From the NCBI RefSeq assembly GCF_014174305.1, contig NZ_JABEQH010000021.1, positions 1 through 64,000 of the forward strand: a DNA stretch of 64,000 nucleotides, read 5' to 3'. The notes under the pieces are model-generated. The model had not been told where the DNA came from. It saw only the letters and a list, made by a program, of their open reading frames with translations, and did no database searches. A program made the translations under genes and the position numbers. Below, piece after piece: positions 17,006 through 25,437 of the stretch (positions are counted from its first letter, which is position 1; the number at the start of each line of letters is the position of its first letter). This DNA is from Gluconacetobacter johannae. Its GTDB lineage: Bacteria; Pseudomonadota; Alphaproteobacteria; Acetobacterales; Acetobacteraceae.

Positions 17006-18204
17006 CTCCCGGCCCCGTCCGCCATCGCGACGACCGTCAGGACCACCATGCCCGCCAGCAGCAGCGCGACAGCCACCCACGCGGGCCGGTCGCGAACGGC
17101 GGAGGCCCCATCGCCCGGCCTGTCCGCCCCAGGTCCGGCCCGCATGCATCCGGGCGCCAGCCCCAGCAACAACGGACCGACCAGAAGCGGGGCCGCGTCA
17201 CAGACCGCCAGCACCGCCAGCACCAGCCCCCCGAACGGCAGGAACGGCGGGCGAAGCGCCAGCGCGGCCCGCAGCCACCGTACGGCCACGCCACCGGACC
17301 CGGAGGCCCCCACCAGCGGCCCCAGCAGCGCCACCGACACCAGCAGCGCAACCGCCCCCGCCGGCCCGGCCCGGCCGCCCGCCCCGGCGGCCACCGCCGC
17401 CAGCCCGATGAGCATGCCCAGCGCCAGCCGATCCCGGCGGCGGGCCGGCGCGGCCCGCATCGGCAGGACCACCAGCCATATCGTCGCAATCCCCAGCATC
17501 ATCGTGTCCCACTGGCTCGCCCCCACCACCGCGAGGTGACGCAGGACCGGGACGGCCGTCATGACCGGCGCCAGCGCGGCGGGCATGGCATACTCCTCGG
17601 CCGCCAGCACGACCGGGGCGGCCGGCCCCAGCCCGGCGACCGCCCCCAGCCCCACGGACAGCAACACACCGCCCAGCCCGTCCAGCCGGCCGGCGCCGGC
17701 CGGCGCCGCGCTCAGCAGCATCGCCCCCGGCACGGCCAGCAGAATGCCGGAGAGGCCCAGCCGGAACAGGTCCCACCCGGCACGCGCCGCGCCGCGCGCC
17801 GTCGCGACGGCCAACGCCGCCAGCACCGCGACACCCCCGATGGCCACCGCGCCGGACAGCGGGTCGGTGCAGGCGGTCGCCACCGTCGCCCCGCCGGCCA
17901 GACCATGCGTCAAGGCCCCACCCGCCCGCTGCCCCGGCGTGCCCCCGGCCGGCGACAGGACGCAGGACAGGCACAGCGTCAGCAGCGGCAACGGCAGCAG
18001 CGCGCGCAGCACGCCGGGCGGCGCCATCAGGGGCGTGCCGGCCCAGCCGCCGCCCGCGCAGGCCGCCAGCACCGCCAGGCCCAGACCAGTCGCGGACAGG
18101 CCGATCCCGGCCGACCGCGCCGAGGCCTGCGGACAGGCCGCCAGCACCGCCATCGACAGGAACGGCCAGCACAGCGCGGCCGGAAGCAGAAACGGCAGGG
18201 TCAT
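17002..18204 (-). CDS. hyfF: HyfF-like antiporter-type membrane subunit (NuoM/N-like)
   Basis: 400 aa, shorter than the roughly 500 aa of classical HyfF. About 12-14 hydrophobic segments, very rich in Ala/Gly/Leu/Val. Identity rests on position in the gene order B-C-E-F-G and on faint antiporter features such as VVLAAEEYAMPAALAPVMTAVPVLRHLAVVGAS. The His-Ala-x-F-K segment that carries the central pump lysine is not present, and the protein has no lysine. Overlaps hyfE and hyfG by ATGA. It may also be described as NuoL/M/N-like. Confidence 0.68.
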   Translation of the reverse strand: MTLPFLLPAALCWPFLSMAVLAACPQASARSAGIGLSATGLGLAVLAACAGGGWAGTPLMAPPGVLRALLPLPLLTLCLSCVLSPAGGTPGQRAGGALTHGLAGGATVATACTDPLSGAVAIGGVAVLAALAVATARGAARAGWDLFRLGLSGILLAVPGAMLLSAAPAGAGRLDGLGGVLLSVGLGAVAGLGPAAPVVLAAEEYAMPAALAPVMTAVPVLRHLAVVGASQWDTMMLGIATIWLVVLPMRAAPARRRDRLALGMLIGLAAVAAGAGGRAGPAGAVALLVSVALLGPLVGASGSGGVAVRWLRAALALRPPFLPFGGLVLAVLAVCDAAPLLVGPLLLGLAPGCMRAGPGADRPGDGASAVRDRPAWVAVALLLAGMVVLTVVAMADGAGR

Positions 18205-18761
18205 TCCGCGACGCGCCCCCAGGCCAGGCGCCGCAGGCAGACGAACGCCACCAGCATCGTCGCCCCCAGCAGCATGACCGCCCCGGCCAGCATCGCGCCG
18301 CGCCCCGACAGGCCGGCCAGCAGCATCAACCCGTCCAGGGCGCAGGCCAGCCCGGCACACTGCCCCACCACCGACCGCCGCGCGGCGGCGGCCAGCACGC
18401 CGCACAGGATCACGGCCAGCGCGGCGATCAGGTCCAGCCGGGCCGCTTCCTCCACCATGCCCTGCGGCACCGCGATCACGGCCAGGACCGTCAGCACCAG
18501 CCCGCCGCCCATGCACACCGCCCGTTCCCGCGCGGACGGGGGCACGTCCTCCAGCCGGCCCAGCCCCCAGGCCAGGGGCACGATCGCGGCCACGACCGCC
18601 ACCGCCGCCAGGCACGGCGGCAGCGGGTCCGCCGCGTCGCGGGCGGCGGCCAGCAAAGCCGCCGCGACCAGCCCGCCATGCCACAGAAGCGGCCAGCCGC
18701 GCATGCCCGACAGGATGACCGACAGGAAAATCAGCAGGCCCAGCAGCAGCGACAGCATCAT
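18201..18761 (-). CDS. hyfE: HyfE-like (NuoK-related) membrane subunit
   Basis: 186 aa with about seven hydrophobic segments, starting at a double ATG (18761) that overlaps the hyfC stop. Classical HyfE is about 216 aa and membrane-embedded. A single conserved-looking acidic pair occurs in GMVEEAARLDLIAALAVILCG, comparable with the buried glutamates of NuoK/HyfE. No lysine. Identity is inferred mainly from order and size. Confidence 0.68.
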   Translation of the reverse strand: MMLSLLLGLLIFLSVILSGMRGWPLLWHGGLVAAALLAAARDAADPLPPCLAAVAVVAAIVPLAWGLGRLEDVPPSARERAVCMGGGLVLTVLAVIAVPQGMVEEAARLDLIAALAVILCGVLAAAARRSVVGQCAGLACALDGLMLLAGLSGRGAMLAGAVMLLGATMLVAFVCLRRLAWGRVAE

Positions 18762-19711
18762 CCGAACTCCCGCCCCGCGAACAGCACCACCACCGCCAGC
18801 ACCCCGAACAGCATCGCCACCCCCAGGCGCGCCCGCAGCCCCCGGTCCAGCGACAGGACGACGACCCGCGCCGCCACCAGGCCGGCGCACAGCACCGCCG
18901 TACGCAGCAGCCACGCCCCCAGTCCGGCCAGCAACGCCGTCGGCGCGGGCGGCAGCGCCCCCTCCGCCATCGCCAGGCCGCCGGGCCAGATCATGTCGCC
19001 GGCCAGCGTCATCCAGACCAGCACCGCCAGGTCGCGCGCCAGTTCCAGCGCCGCACGATCGGGGCCGCCCACGTTTGCCAGCATGTCGGCCGCCTGGGCC
19101 TCGGCGCCGCCCCAGGCATCGTCCAGCCCGGCGATCAGCAGCGCCATGGCCGCCAGCACCAGCGGCGTCTGCAATCCGGCGACGTCCGCATCGTGCATCC
19201 GCGCCAGCAGCCCGTCGATGCCGGTGACGCCGGTCGCCAGCCCGGCCACCGCAATGACCACCGGCATCACCGCCTGCATCATCGCAAGGCCCGTCGCCCC
19301 GCTGACCGCCGCCCGCCCCGCCCGCGCCACACCCGGCCCCAGCGCCGTCACCACCAGCCCCAGCCGCACCAGCCCGAGCAACCCCGCGACCACCAGCAGG
19401 TCGGACAGGCCCGCCCCCGGCAGGCCGAGTGCCGCGGACGGCACCAGGCAACAGGCCGCAAGGGCCGCGGCCAGCGTCGCGCCGCAGGCCGCGCCGGTCG
19501 CCGCCGTCCCGGCCGCGCGCAGCCCGCGCCGGCGCGCCAGCGCCACGATCCACCGCCAGCGCATCAGGACGGAAGGGGCGCCGCGCCCGGCAAGACCCGC
19601 CACGCACCAGTCCACCACCCCGCGCACCACCGGGGCCATCGCGACCATCAGCGCCAGATGAAGGCCCAGCAGCGGCAGGCCGAGGACACAGGCCAGGACG
19701 TCCCGCATCAT
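18758..19711 (-). CDS. hyfC: HyfC-like (NuoH-related) membrane subunit
   Basis: 317 aa from the ATG at 19711 that overlaps the hyfB TGA; an ATG at 19720 would add three residues. About eight TM segments. In NuoH/HyfC the subunit anchors the peripheral arm and shapes the quinone site using conserved Glu/Arg residues. Here only a weak trace is visible (LLIAGLDDAWGGAEAQAADML; GPDRAALELARDLAVLVWMT). No lysine. Assignment relies on operon position plus overall topology. Confidence 0.7.
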   Translation of the reverse strand: MMRDVLACVLGLPLLGLHLALMVAMAPVVRGVVDWCVAGLAGRGAPSVLMRWRWIVALARRRGLRAAGTAATGAACGATLAAALAACCLVPSAALGLPGAGLSDLLVVAGLLGLVRLGLVVTALGPGVARAGRAAVSGATGLAMMQAVMPVVIAVAGLATGVTGIDGLLARMHDADVAGLQTPLVLAAMALLIAGLDDAWGGAEAQAADMLANVGGPDRAALELARDLAVLVWMTLAGDMIWPGGLAMAEGALPPAPTALLAGLGAWLLRTAVLCAGLVAARVVVLSLDRGLRARLGVAMLFGVLAVVVLFAGREFG

Positions 19712-21402
19712 CCGGCCCATATCCGGACCAGGGACGCGATGACAATCCAGGCCAGGACCAGCACCATCGCATGCCGCGCCGTCAGCGCCGCCGCGCGATC
19801 ATTGATCGCCGCCCCCCACCGCCCCGCCCGCCGAACGGCCCCGATCAGCCGGCGCACCGCCCCCCGGAGCAGCCGCGTCAGGCCCAGGACCGCATCCAGC
19901 CGGCCGACGAACAGGCCCGGCCCCACCTGGGTCGCCGGGTCGCCGAACGGCATCCAGGGCGGCGACGGGGGCGCGCCCTCGGTCCATGCCGCCGCCGGCC
20001 GGGCGGGCAGGCCCCCACCCAGGCGGGACAGGACCAGCACCACGCCCCCACACAGGCCGAACAGCAGCACGATGCCCGACGGAGAGAACGTCCCGGTCCC
20101 CCCCGCCGCCGACAGCCACAGCAGGGACGGCCGCGCGCCCTCCGGCGCCGCACCCAGGGCCGCAACCTGCCAGCCCGCCGCCCGCGTCAGCCACAGCCAT
20201 AGGCCGGGCAGGACCGAGACCACGCCCGCGACGCCGAGGCAGGACAGCACCGCCATCAGGCGCGCCGGCGGCAGGTCGGTCGCGGCGGCGCAGCGCGGCG
20301 TGCGCGGCCGCCCCAGCAACAGGATCGCCCCCATCCGGACCCCGGCCAGCAGCAGCAGGCCCGACACCACCCCGCCGCCGCACAGGGCCAGCAGCGACGG
20401 GATCTCGCCAGCCAGGCCGTCGGCGCGCGGCAGGGCCAGCAGCGACTGCACCAGAAGCCACAGCACCGCGAAGCCGGCCAGCGGCGGCAGGCCGCAGGCG
20501 ACGGCCAGCGCCAGCGCCAGGGTCGCGCCCGCGCGCGGCATCAGCGCCGCCAGCCCGCCTGCCCGCGCCAGCACCAGCGGCCCGGCCTCGCGCGCGATGT
20601 GGCTGGCCGTCAGGATCGCCGCCAGGACCGCCATCCCGACCCCGGCCGGCAGCAGAAACAGCGTCCGGGCCGCGCCCAGCGCCAGCAGCGGCAGATCGTC
20701 GGCCCGGCCGACCACGGCCAGCCCCGCCAGCAGCATGGCCACCCCGCCCCAGGCCGCCAGCATCCCCGCCAGCACGCGCGGCGCGTCGCCCGCCGTCAGC
20801 GCCCGCGCCCCCCCCGCCATGGCCAGCAGCAGACCGATGCCCCCGACACCCATGCCCCACGGCGCGCCGATCCGCCCCGCCGGCCAGTCGACCAGCATCC
20901 GGACCAGCAGGCAGCAGCCGAGCACGAAGCCGGCCAGATCCCCGGCCCCGGCAGGCCGGACATGCCGCGCGCCCGACAGCGGCCGCGGCGACAGGCCCAT
21001 CAGGACGGTGGCGAACAGCAGGACAGGCGCCGGCAGGATCGCCAGCCGCCATCCCCCCATGGCGGCCCCGCCACCGTCCGCCAGCAGGGCCGTGGCCACG
21101 GCACCGGCCAGCACGCCCAACGCCACGCCCCGGCCGGCGCGGATCATCGGCAGCACCGTCGCGGCCCCCACCCCGAACAGGACCGGATTGCCCGTCGTCG
21201 CGGCCAAGGCGGCACAGGCCAGGGCGGCACAGGCCAGGGTCGAGGGGCTTTCCGCCGTGCCCGACGCCAGCCCGACCGCCGCGATCACCACGACGAACGG
21301 CACGGACAGCGCATCGACCCGCACGACGGCTGGCAGCGCGTGAAGCGGAACGGACGCCAGCGCCGGCACGCACGCCATCGCCAGCCCCAGGACCAGCACC
21401 AT
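19708..21402 (-). CDS. hyfB: HyfB-like antiporter-type membrane subunit (NuoL-like)
   Basis: 564 aa from ATG 21402, with some 14-16 hydrophobic segments. The middle contains ALALAVACGLPPLAGFAVLWLLVQSLLAL, matching the antiporter-subunit phrase around LPPLxGF, and a C-terminal amphipathic region like NuoL/HyfB. The preceding segment normally carrying H-A-x-F-K reads GAARTLFLLPAG, so the pump lysine is absent, as are all lysines. The 50 codons upstream of the ATG stay open and encode a further hydrophobic stretch with no ATG/GTG/TTG, so the true N-terminus is unsure. First gene of the complex operon. Confidence 0.75.
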   Translation of the reverse strand: MVLVLGLAMACVPALASVPLHALPAVVRVDALSVPFVVVIAAVGLASGTAESPSTLACAALACAALAATTGNPVLFGVGAATVLPMIRAGRGVALGVLAGAVATALLADGGGAAMGGWRLAILPAPVLLFATVLMGLSPRPLSGARHVRPAGAGDLAGFVLGCCLLVRMLVDWPAGRIGAPWGMGVGGIGLLLAMAGGARALTAGDAPRVLAGMLAAWGGVAMLLAGLAVVGRADDLPLLALGAARTLFLLPAGVGMAVLAAILTASHIAREAGPLVLARAGGLAALMPRAGATLALALAVACGLPPLAGFAVLWLLVQSLLALPRADGLAGEIPSLLALCGGGVVSGLLLLAGVRMGAILLLGRPRTPRCAAATDLPPARLMAVLSCLGVAGVVSVLPGLWLWLTRAAGWQVAALGAAPEGARPSLLWLSAAGGTGTFSPSGIVLLFGLCGGVVLVLSRLGGGLPARPAAAWTEGAPPSPPWMPFGDPATQVGPGLFVGRLDAVLGLTRLLRGAVRRLIGAVRRAGRWGAAINDRAAALTARHAMVLVLAWIVIASLVRIWAG

Positions 21403-21552
21403 GGCCCACCCGGCCCGGATCGCCGGTTCCGGAACCGGTATCAGGGACGCGACAAGAATCCCGGACAGGACAAGCAGAAGAAGAATCGGAAGGATGCGGA
21501 GATTCCCTGGATATCTGACCGGACCTGGCCGCGCGACATCAAACCATGCCGG

Positions 21553-22404
21553 TCAGATCATGGCGAGGGGAACCTTGCGCCGGGGCGGCGGCATCGACCG
21601 GTCGATCGCGGCCAGATCCGCCTCGGTCAGCACGATGTCCGCCGCCGCCACGTTCTGGCGCTGATGCGGCAGGCTGGCGGCCTTGGGAATCGCCAGCAGG
21701 TTGGGCTGGCGCAGCACCCAGGCCAGCGCGACCTGCGCCGGCGTGGCCGGTCCCAGCGCCGTTTCGTGCCGCGCCGCGATCCGCGCCAGCACCGGCGCGC
21801 GCAGCAGTTCCCCGCCCTGGCCCAGCGGCGAATAGGCCATGGTCACCACCGATTGCCTGCGGTCGTCCTCCAGCAGGTCGTATTCCACCCCGCGATAATC
21901 GAGGCTGTAGAGAATCTGGTTGGCCAGGCAGCCGTCCGGCGCAATGCGGTACAGATCCGCCATGTCGTCCACATCGAAATTGGACACGCCCCAGGCTCCG
22001 ATCAGCCCTTCGGCCTTCAGCCGCTCGAACGCCTCGATCGTTTCCTCCAGCGGCACCGCGCCGGGCCAGTGCAGCAGGTACAGGTCGATCCGCTCGGTGC
22101 CCAGCCGGCGCAGCGACGCCCGGCAGCTTTCCGCCACCCCCCGGCGGGACGCGTTCGAGGGCAGGATCTTGCTCACCAGGAACACCTCGTCGCGCCGGCC
22201 GGCGATCGCCTGCCCGACCAGCGTCTCGGACCGGCCGCCCCCGTACATCTCGGCGGTGTCGATCACCCGCAGCCCCAGGTCCAGCCCGGCGCGCAGGCTT
22301 TCGACCTCCTGCGCGCGACGGTCGGCACGGTCGCCGATAGTCCACGTCCCCATGCCCAATGCCGGAACCTGCGTGCCATCGGAAAACGTGACGCTGCCCA
22401 CCAT
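21553..22404 (-). CDS. aldo/keto reductase
   Basis: 283 aa NADPH-dependent oxidoreductase of the AKR superfamily. Catalytic tetrad motifs are visible: GLRVIDTAEMYGGG (Asp and Tyr), VSKILPSNASRRG (Lys), DLYLLHWPG (His). NFDVDDMADL, AYSPLGQGG and IPKAASLPHQRQN (cofactor region) follow. It ends at the stop codon from which the hyfB frame continues open, 150 bp before the hyfB ATG. The substrate is unknown. It contains several lysines, unlike the adjacent complex genes. Confidence 0.92.
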   Translation of the reverse strand: MVGSVTFSDGTQVPALGMGTWTIGDRADRRAQEVESLRAGLDLGLRVIDTAEMYGGGRSETLVGQAIAGRRDEVFLVSKILPSNASRRGVAESCRASLRRLGTERIDLYLLHWPGAVPLEETIEAFERLKAEGLIGAWGVSNFDVDDMADLYRIAPDGCLANQILYSLDYRGVEYDLLEDDRRQSVVTMAYSPLGQGGELLRAPVLARIAARHETALGPATPAQVALAWVLRQPNLLAIPKAASLPHQRQNVAAADIVLTEADLAAIDRSMPPPRRKVPLAMI

Positions 22405-22449
22405 GCGGATCTGCCCTCCCAGTACGTGTACGTGCTCCGGCCCCGGCCT

Positions 22450-22896
22450 TTAGGCTTTGCGGGTCCATCCTTTCGCCTGCTGTTGCCAGTAGACAAGGCT
22501 ATGCCCCGCGTCGCGGCAGGCCGCCCAGCGGCGGCGCGCCCCGGCCACCGCCTCCGGGTCGCCGCCATCGAACAGGTCGAAGATGCGCTCGAACGGTTGC
22601 GGATCGGCGCAGGCGGCTCCGTCGACCAGGAACAGGTAGGTCGCGCCATTGGGGGCATCCTCCCCCTCGGTCAGCCAGATGGGCTGGAGCGCCGCATGCC
22701 CCAGCGCCGCCGTGCCGTGCGGCAGCCAGACCGGCTCGGCCGCCCGCCACAGCGCGTCGTCCAGCTCTTTCACCCGGCCCGCGTCGGCGCAGCGCACCAC
22801 CGCGCGCCGTCCGGCGTCCAGCGTGCGCCCCAGCAGGGGCGGCAACGCCTGTTCCAGCGACGATCGCGTCAGATGATAGAACCCGATTTCCGCCAT
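22450..22896 (-). CDS. holC: DNA polymerase III chi subunit
   Basis: Clamp-loader accessory subunit that contacts SSB. 148 aa: AEIGFYHLTRSSLEQALPPLL at the start, RAVVRCADAGRVKELDDALW and FLVDGA in the core, IFDLFDGGDPEAV, then ARRRWAACRDAGHSLVYWQQ. All are typical of alphaproteobacterial HolC. It lies 24 bp downstream of pepA, the common pepA-holC pairing. Confidence 0.93.
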   Translation of the reverse strand: MAEIGFYHLTRSSLEQALPPLLGRTLDAGRRAVVRCADAGRVKELDDALWRAAEPVWLPHGTAALGHAALQPIWLTEGEDAPNGATYLFLVDGAACADPQPFERIFDLFDGGDPEAVAGARRRWAACRDAGHSLVYWQQQAKGWTRKA

Positions 22897-22920
22897 GGTG
22901 CCCCAACCGTGTTCCCTGGT

Positions 22921-24390
22921 TCAGCCTTCGTAATGTTCGCGGACGAACTGGTCCAGCAGGCGCACGCCGAAGCCCGACGCGCCCTTGGGCGTGCAGGGCG
23001 CCGCCTTCTTGGCCCAGGCGGTGCCGGCGATGTCCAGATGCGCCCAGGGCACCTGGTTGACGAAATATTCCAGGAATTTCGCCGCCGTGATCGCCCCCGC
23101 CGGACGACCGCCGACATTCTTCAGGTCCGCGATGTCCGAGCGCAGCGCCTCGCGATAAGCATCGGCCAGCGGCATGCGCCACAGGCGCTCGCCCGTTTCC
23201 TCGCCCGCCGCCGACAGGCGCTGCGCCAGCGCGTCGTCGTTCGCGAACAGGCCCGCGTACTCATGCCCCAGGCCCACGACGATGGCGCCGGTCAGGGTCG
23301 CCAGATCGACCATCAGGCGCGGCCGGAAGCGGTCCTGCACGTACCAGAGCACATCCGCCAGGACCAGCCGCCCTTCGGCATCGGTGTTGATGACCTCGAT
23401 CGTCTGCCCCGAACAGGTCCGCACCACGTCGCCGGGGCGCTGGGCGTTGCCCGCCAGCATGTTTTCGACCAGCCCGACCGCGCCGACGACATTGACGCGC
23501 GCCTTGCGGCCCGCCAGGGCCGCCATCAGCCCCACCACGGCGGCGGCGCCGGCCATGTCGGTCTTCATCTCCTCCATCCCGCCGGCCGGCTTGATCGAGA
23601 TCCCGCCCGAATCGAAGGTCACCCCCTTGCCGATGAAGGCCAGCGGGGCCTCGTCGGTCCCGGCGCCATTCCAGCGCATCAGCACCGTCCGGGGCGGGGC
23701 GTCGCTGCCCTGCGCCACGCCCAGCAGCGCGCCGAACCCCAGTTCGGCCATCGCCGCGCCATCCAGCACCTCGACCTCGACCCCCAGTTCGCGCAGGGCC
23801 TCGATCCGCTGGGCGAATTCGGGGGGGCGCAGGGCGTTCGCGGGTTCGCTGACCAGGTCGCGGGTCAGGCAGACGCCGCGCGTCACCGCCGACAGCCCCG
23901 TCCACGCCGCCGCCGCATGCGCCGCCGCCGGCGTCAGGATGTCCAGCCTGTCCAGCCGCCAGCGGGCATCTTCGGGCGTGCGGGTCTGGTAATGGTCGAA
24001 CCTGTACGCGGCCAGCGTCCCCCCGTGGGCGACATGGGCCACCAGGGCGCCGGGCACCCCGTCGGCGGCGATGGTCGCGGCCTCGGCCAGCTTGCCCAGC
24101 GCCGTCACGGCCGCGCCGGCGGCGGCCTCGACCGTGCGGACGCCGATCTCGGCGCTCTTGCCCAGCCCGACCAGCAGGATGCGGTCGAAACCCCCACCGG
24201 GGGCAAGGATCATGCAGGTCCGTCCGCTGCCGAACCCGAACGCCGCCGCCGCGACGGCGCGCGACAGCGCCCCGCCGGTCGCCGCGTCGGCGGCCGCGAA
24301 CAGGGGCGGGCGCGGCCCGTCCTCGGGCGTCAGAAGGGCCAACACCCCGCCGGCAGGCAGGTCGGCGGCGGAAAACTGTATCTGCAGCAT
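22921..24390 (-). CDS. pepA: leucyl aminopeptidase (M17 family)
   Basis: Cytosolic binuclear-metal aminopeptidase. 489 aa. The catalytic C-terminal domain shows GKGVTFDSGGISIKP (metal/catalytic Lys and Asp), KTDMAGAAAVVG, NTDAEGRLVLAD (the M17 signature) and DLATLTGAIVVGLG. The N-terminal domain is the macro-like fold of the family. It carries 11 lysines, a useful contrast to the lysine-free hyf-like genes next door. Pairs with holC downstream. Confidence 0.96.
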   Translation of the reverse strand: MLQIQFSAADLPAGGVLALLTPEDGPRPPLFAAADAATGGALSRAVAAAAFGFGSGRTCMILAPGGGFDRILLVGLGKSAEIGVRTVEAAAGAAVTALGKLAEAATIAADGVPGALVAHVAHGGTLAAYRFDHYQTRTPEDARWRLDRLDILTPAAAHAAAAWTGLSAVTRGVCLTRDLVSEPANALRPPEFAQRIEALRELGVEVEVLDGAAMAELGFGALLGVAQGSDAPPRTVLMRWNGAGTDEAPLAFIGKGVTFDSGGISIKPAGGMEEMKTDMAGAAAVVGLMAALAGRKARVNVVGAVGLVENMLAGNAQRPGDVVRTCSGQTIEVINTDAEGRLVLADVLWYVQDRFRPRLMVDLATLTGAIVVGLGHEYAGLFANDDALAQRLSAAGEETGERLWRMPLADAYREALRSDIADLKNVGGRPAGAITAAKFLEYFVNQVPWAHLDIAGTAWAKKAAPCTPKGASGFGVRLLDQFVREHYEG

Positions 24391-24503
24391 GGGGCGATCG
24401 CTCCGCTATCAAGTCTCGGGAGGGAACGGCACGGTCCCCTGAAATATCTGCCCAGAATGGCGCATGCGCGCCCGTCTGTCCAAAATCCAATGCAGAAACA
24501 CGC

Positions 24504-25334
24504 ATGACGCCGAACGACGAGTGGGTTAAGTCGGATGGCATGAACACACCCTCCCTCCTCCACCCCGGCGACCGGGACCTGCTGGACCTCGCCACCCGCC
24601 TGGCCGATGAAGCCGCGGAACTGATCCGCACGATCCGCGCCCGGGGGTTCCAGACCGTCACGAAATCCGACTCCTCCCCGGTGACCGAGGCCGACCACGC
24701 GGCGGAGGCCCATATCCTGGCCGGCCTGCGCGCCGCGGCCCCGCACATTCCCGTCATTGCCGAGGAGGAGGCCGCCGCCGGCATCCAGATCGCGCACGAG
24801 GGTGTCTTCTGGCTGGTCGACCCGCTGGACGGCACGCGGGAATTCGCCGCCGGCCGTGACGACTTCACGGTGAACATCGGCCTGGTCCGCGACGGCCGCG
24901 CCGTGCTGGGCGCGGTGGCGCTGCCGGCCTATCACGAGTTGTATGCGGCCCATGTCGCCGACGGCGCGCGCCGATTCGACCGGGACGGCGAACACGCCAT
25001 CCAGGCCCGCCCCGCACCGGCCGAGGGCCTGACCGTCCTGGCGTCGCGCCATTACGCCGACGATCCGCGGCTGGCGACGTTCCTGGGCGGGCATCCCATC
25101 GCGTCGCTGGGCAACATCGGGTCGGCGGCCAAGTTCATCCGCGTGGCCGAAGGCCGCGCCGACCTGTATCCCCGGCTGGGTCCGACCATGGAATGGGACA
25201 CCGCCGCCCCCCAGGCGGTCGTCGAAGCCGCCGGCGGAACCGTCACCCTGCTGGATGGTTCTCCCCTGCGCTACGGCAAGCCGCAGTGGCGCAATCCGCA
25301 GTTCATCTGCGCGGGAAAGCGGGAGCATTCCTGA
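24504..25334 (+). CDS. cysQ: 3'(2'),5'-bisphosphate nucleotidase CysQ
   Basis: Hydrolyses PAP (a by-product of sulfate assimilation) to AMP and phosphate. 276 aa from ATG 24504; ATG 24540 would remove 12 poorly conserved residues. Inositol-monophosphatase fold with VTKSDSSPVTEADHAAE, AEEEAA, the metal motif DPLDGTREFAAGRDDFTVNIGL and the C-terminal WDTAAPQAVVEAAGG, a complete set of metal-binding residues. Divergent from pepA across 113 bp. Confidence 0.94.
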   Translation: MTPNDEWVKSDGMNTPSLLHPGDRDLLDLATRLADEAAELIRTIRARGFQTVTKSDSSPVTEADHAAEAHILAGLRAAAPHIPVIAEEEAAAGIQIAHEGVFWLVDPLDGTREFAAGRDDFTVNIGLVRDGRAVLGAVALPAYHELYAAHVADGARRFDRDGEHAIQARPAPAEGLTVLASRHYADDPRLATFLGGHPIASLGNIGSAAKFIRVAEGRADLYPRLGPTMEWDTAAPQAVVEAAGGTVTLLDGSPLRYGKPQWRNPQFICAGKREHS

Positions 25335-25437
25335 CGAGGTCAGGCTATGATCCCGCCTGACGTCCGGCATGACCGGGCAGGCCCGGACGCGGGCCGGAGC
25401 AGTGACTACAGGGCAAGTGACGGGTAACGGAGACAGG

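Noticed and set aside
17690-17712. GCCGGC/GGCGCC palindromic run inside hyfF
   Set aside because: Simple GC repeats within coding sequence, consistent with Ala/Gly codons rather than a regulatory site.
15367-19227. A 1,286-codon open frame on the plus strand opposite the hyf-like genes
   Set aside because: It is the mirror of very GC-rich coding sequence: composition is Pro/Arg/Ala/Ser with no domain, and the minus strand holds overlapping genes with family motifs and ATGA junctions.
14891-21402. Functional Ni-Fe hydrogenase or formate hydrogenlyase
   Set aside because: The Ni-Fe cysteines are missing, and no formate dehydrogenase, hyfH or hydrogenase maturation genes are present in the window.
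20599-24507. A 1,302-codon plus-strand open frame opposite hyfB, aldo/keto reductase, holC and pepA
   Set aside because: Runs across four well-supported minus-strand genes; Gln/Arg/His-rich shadow composition and no recognisable domain.
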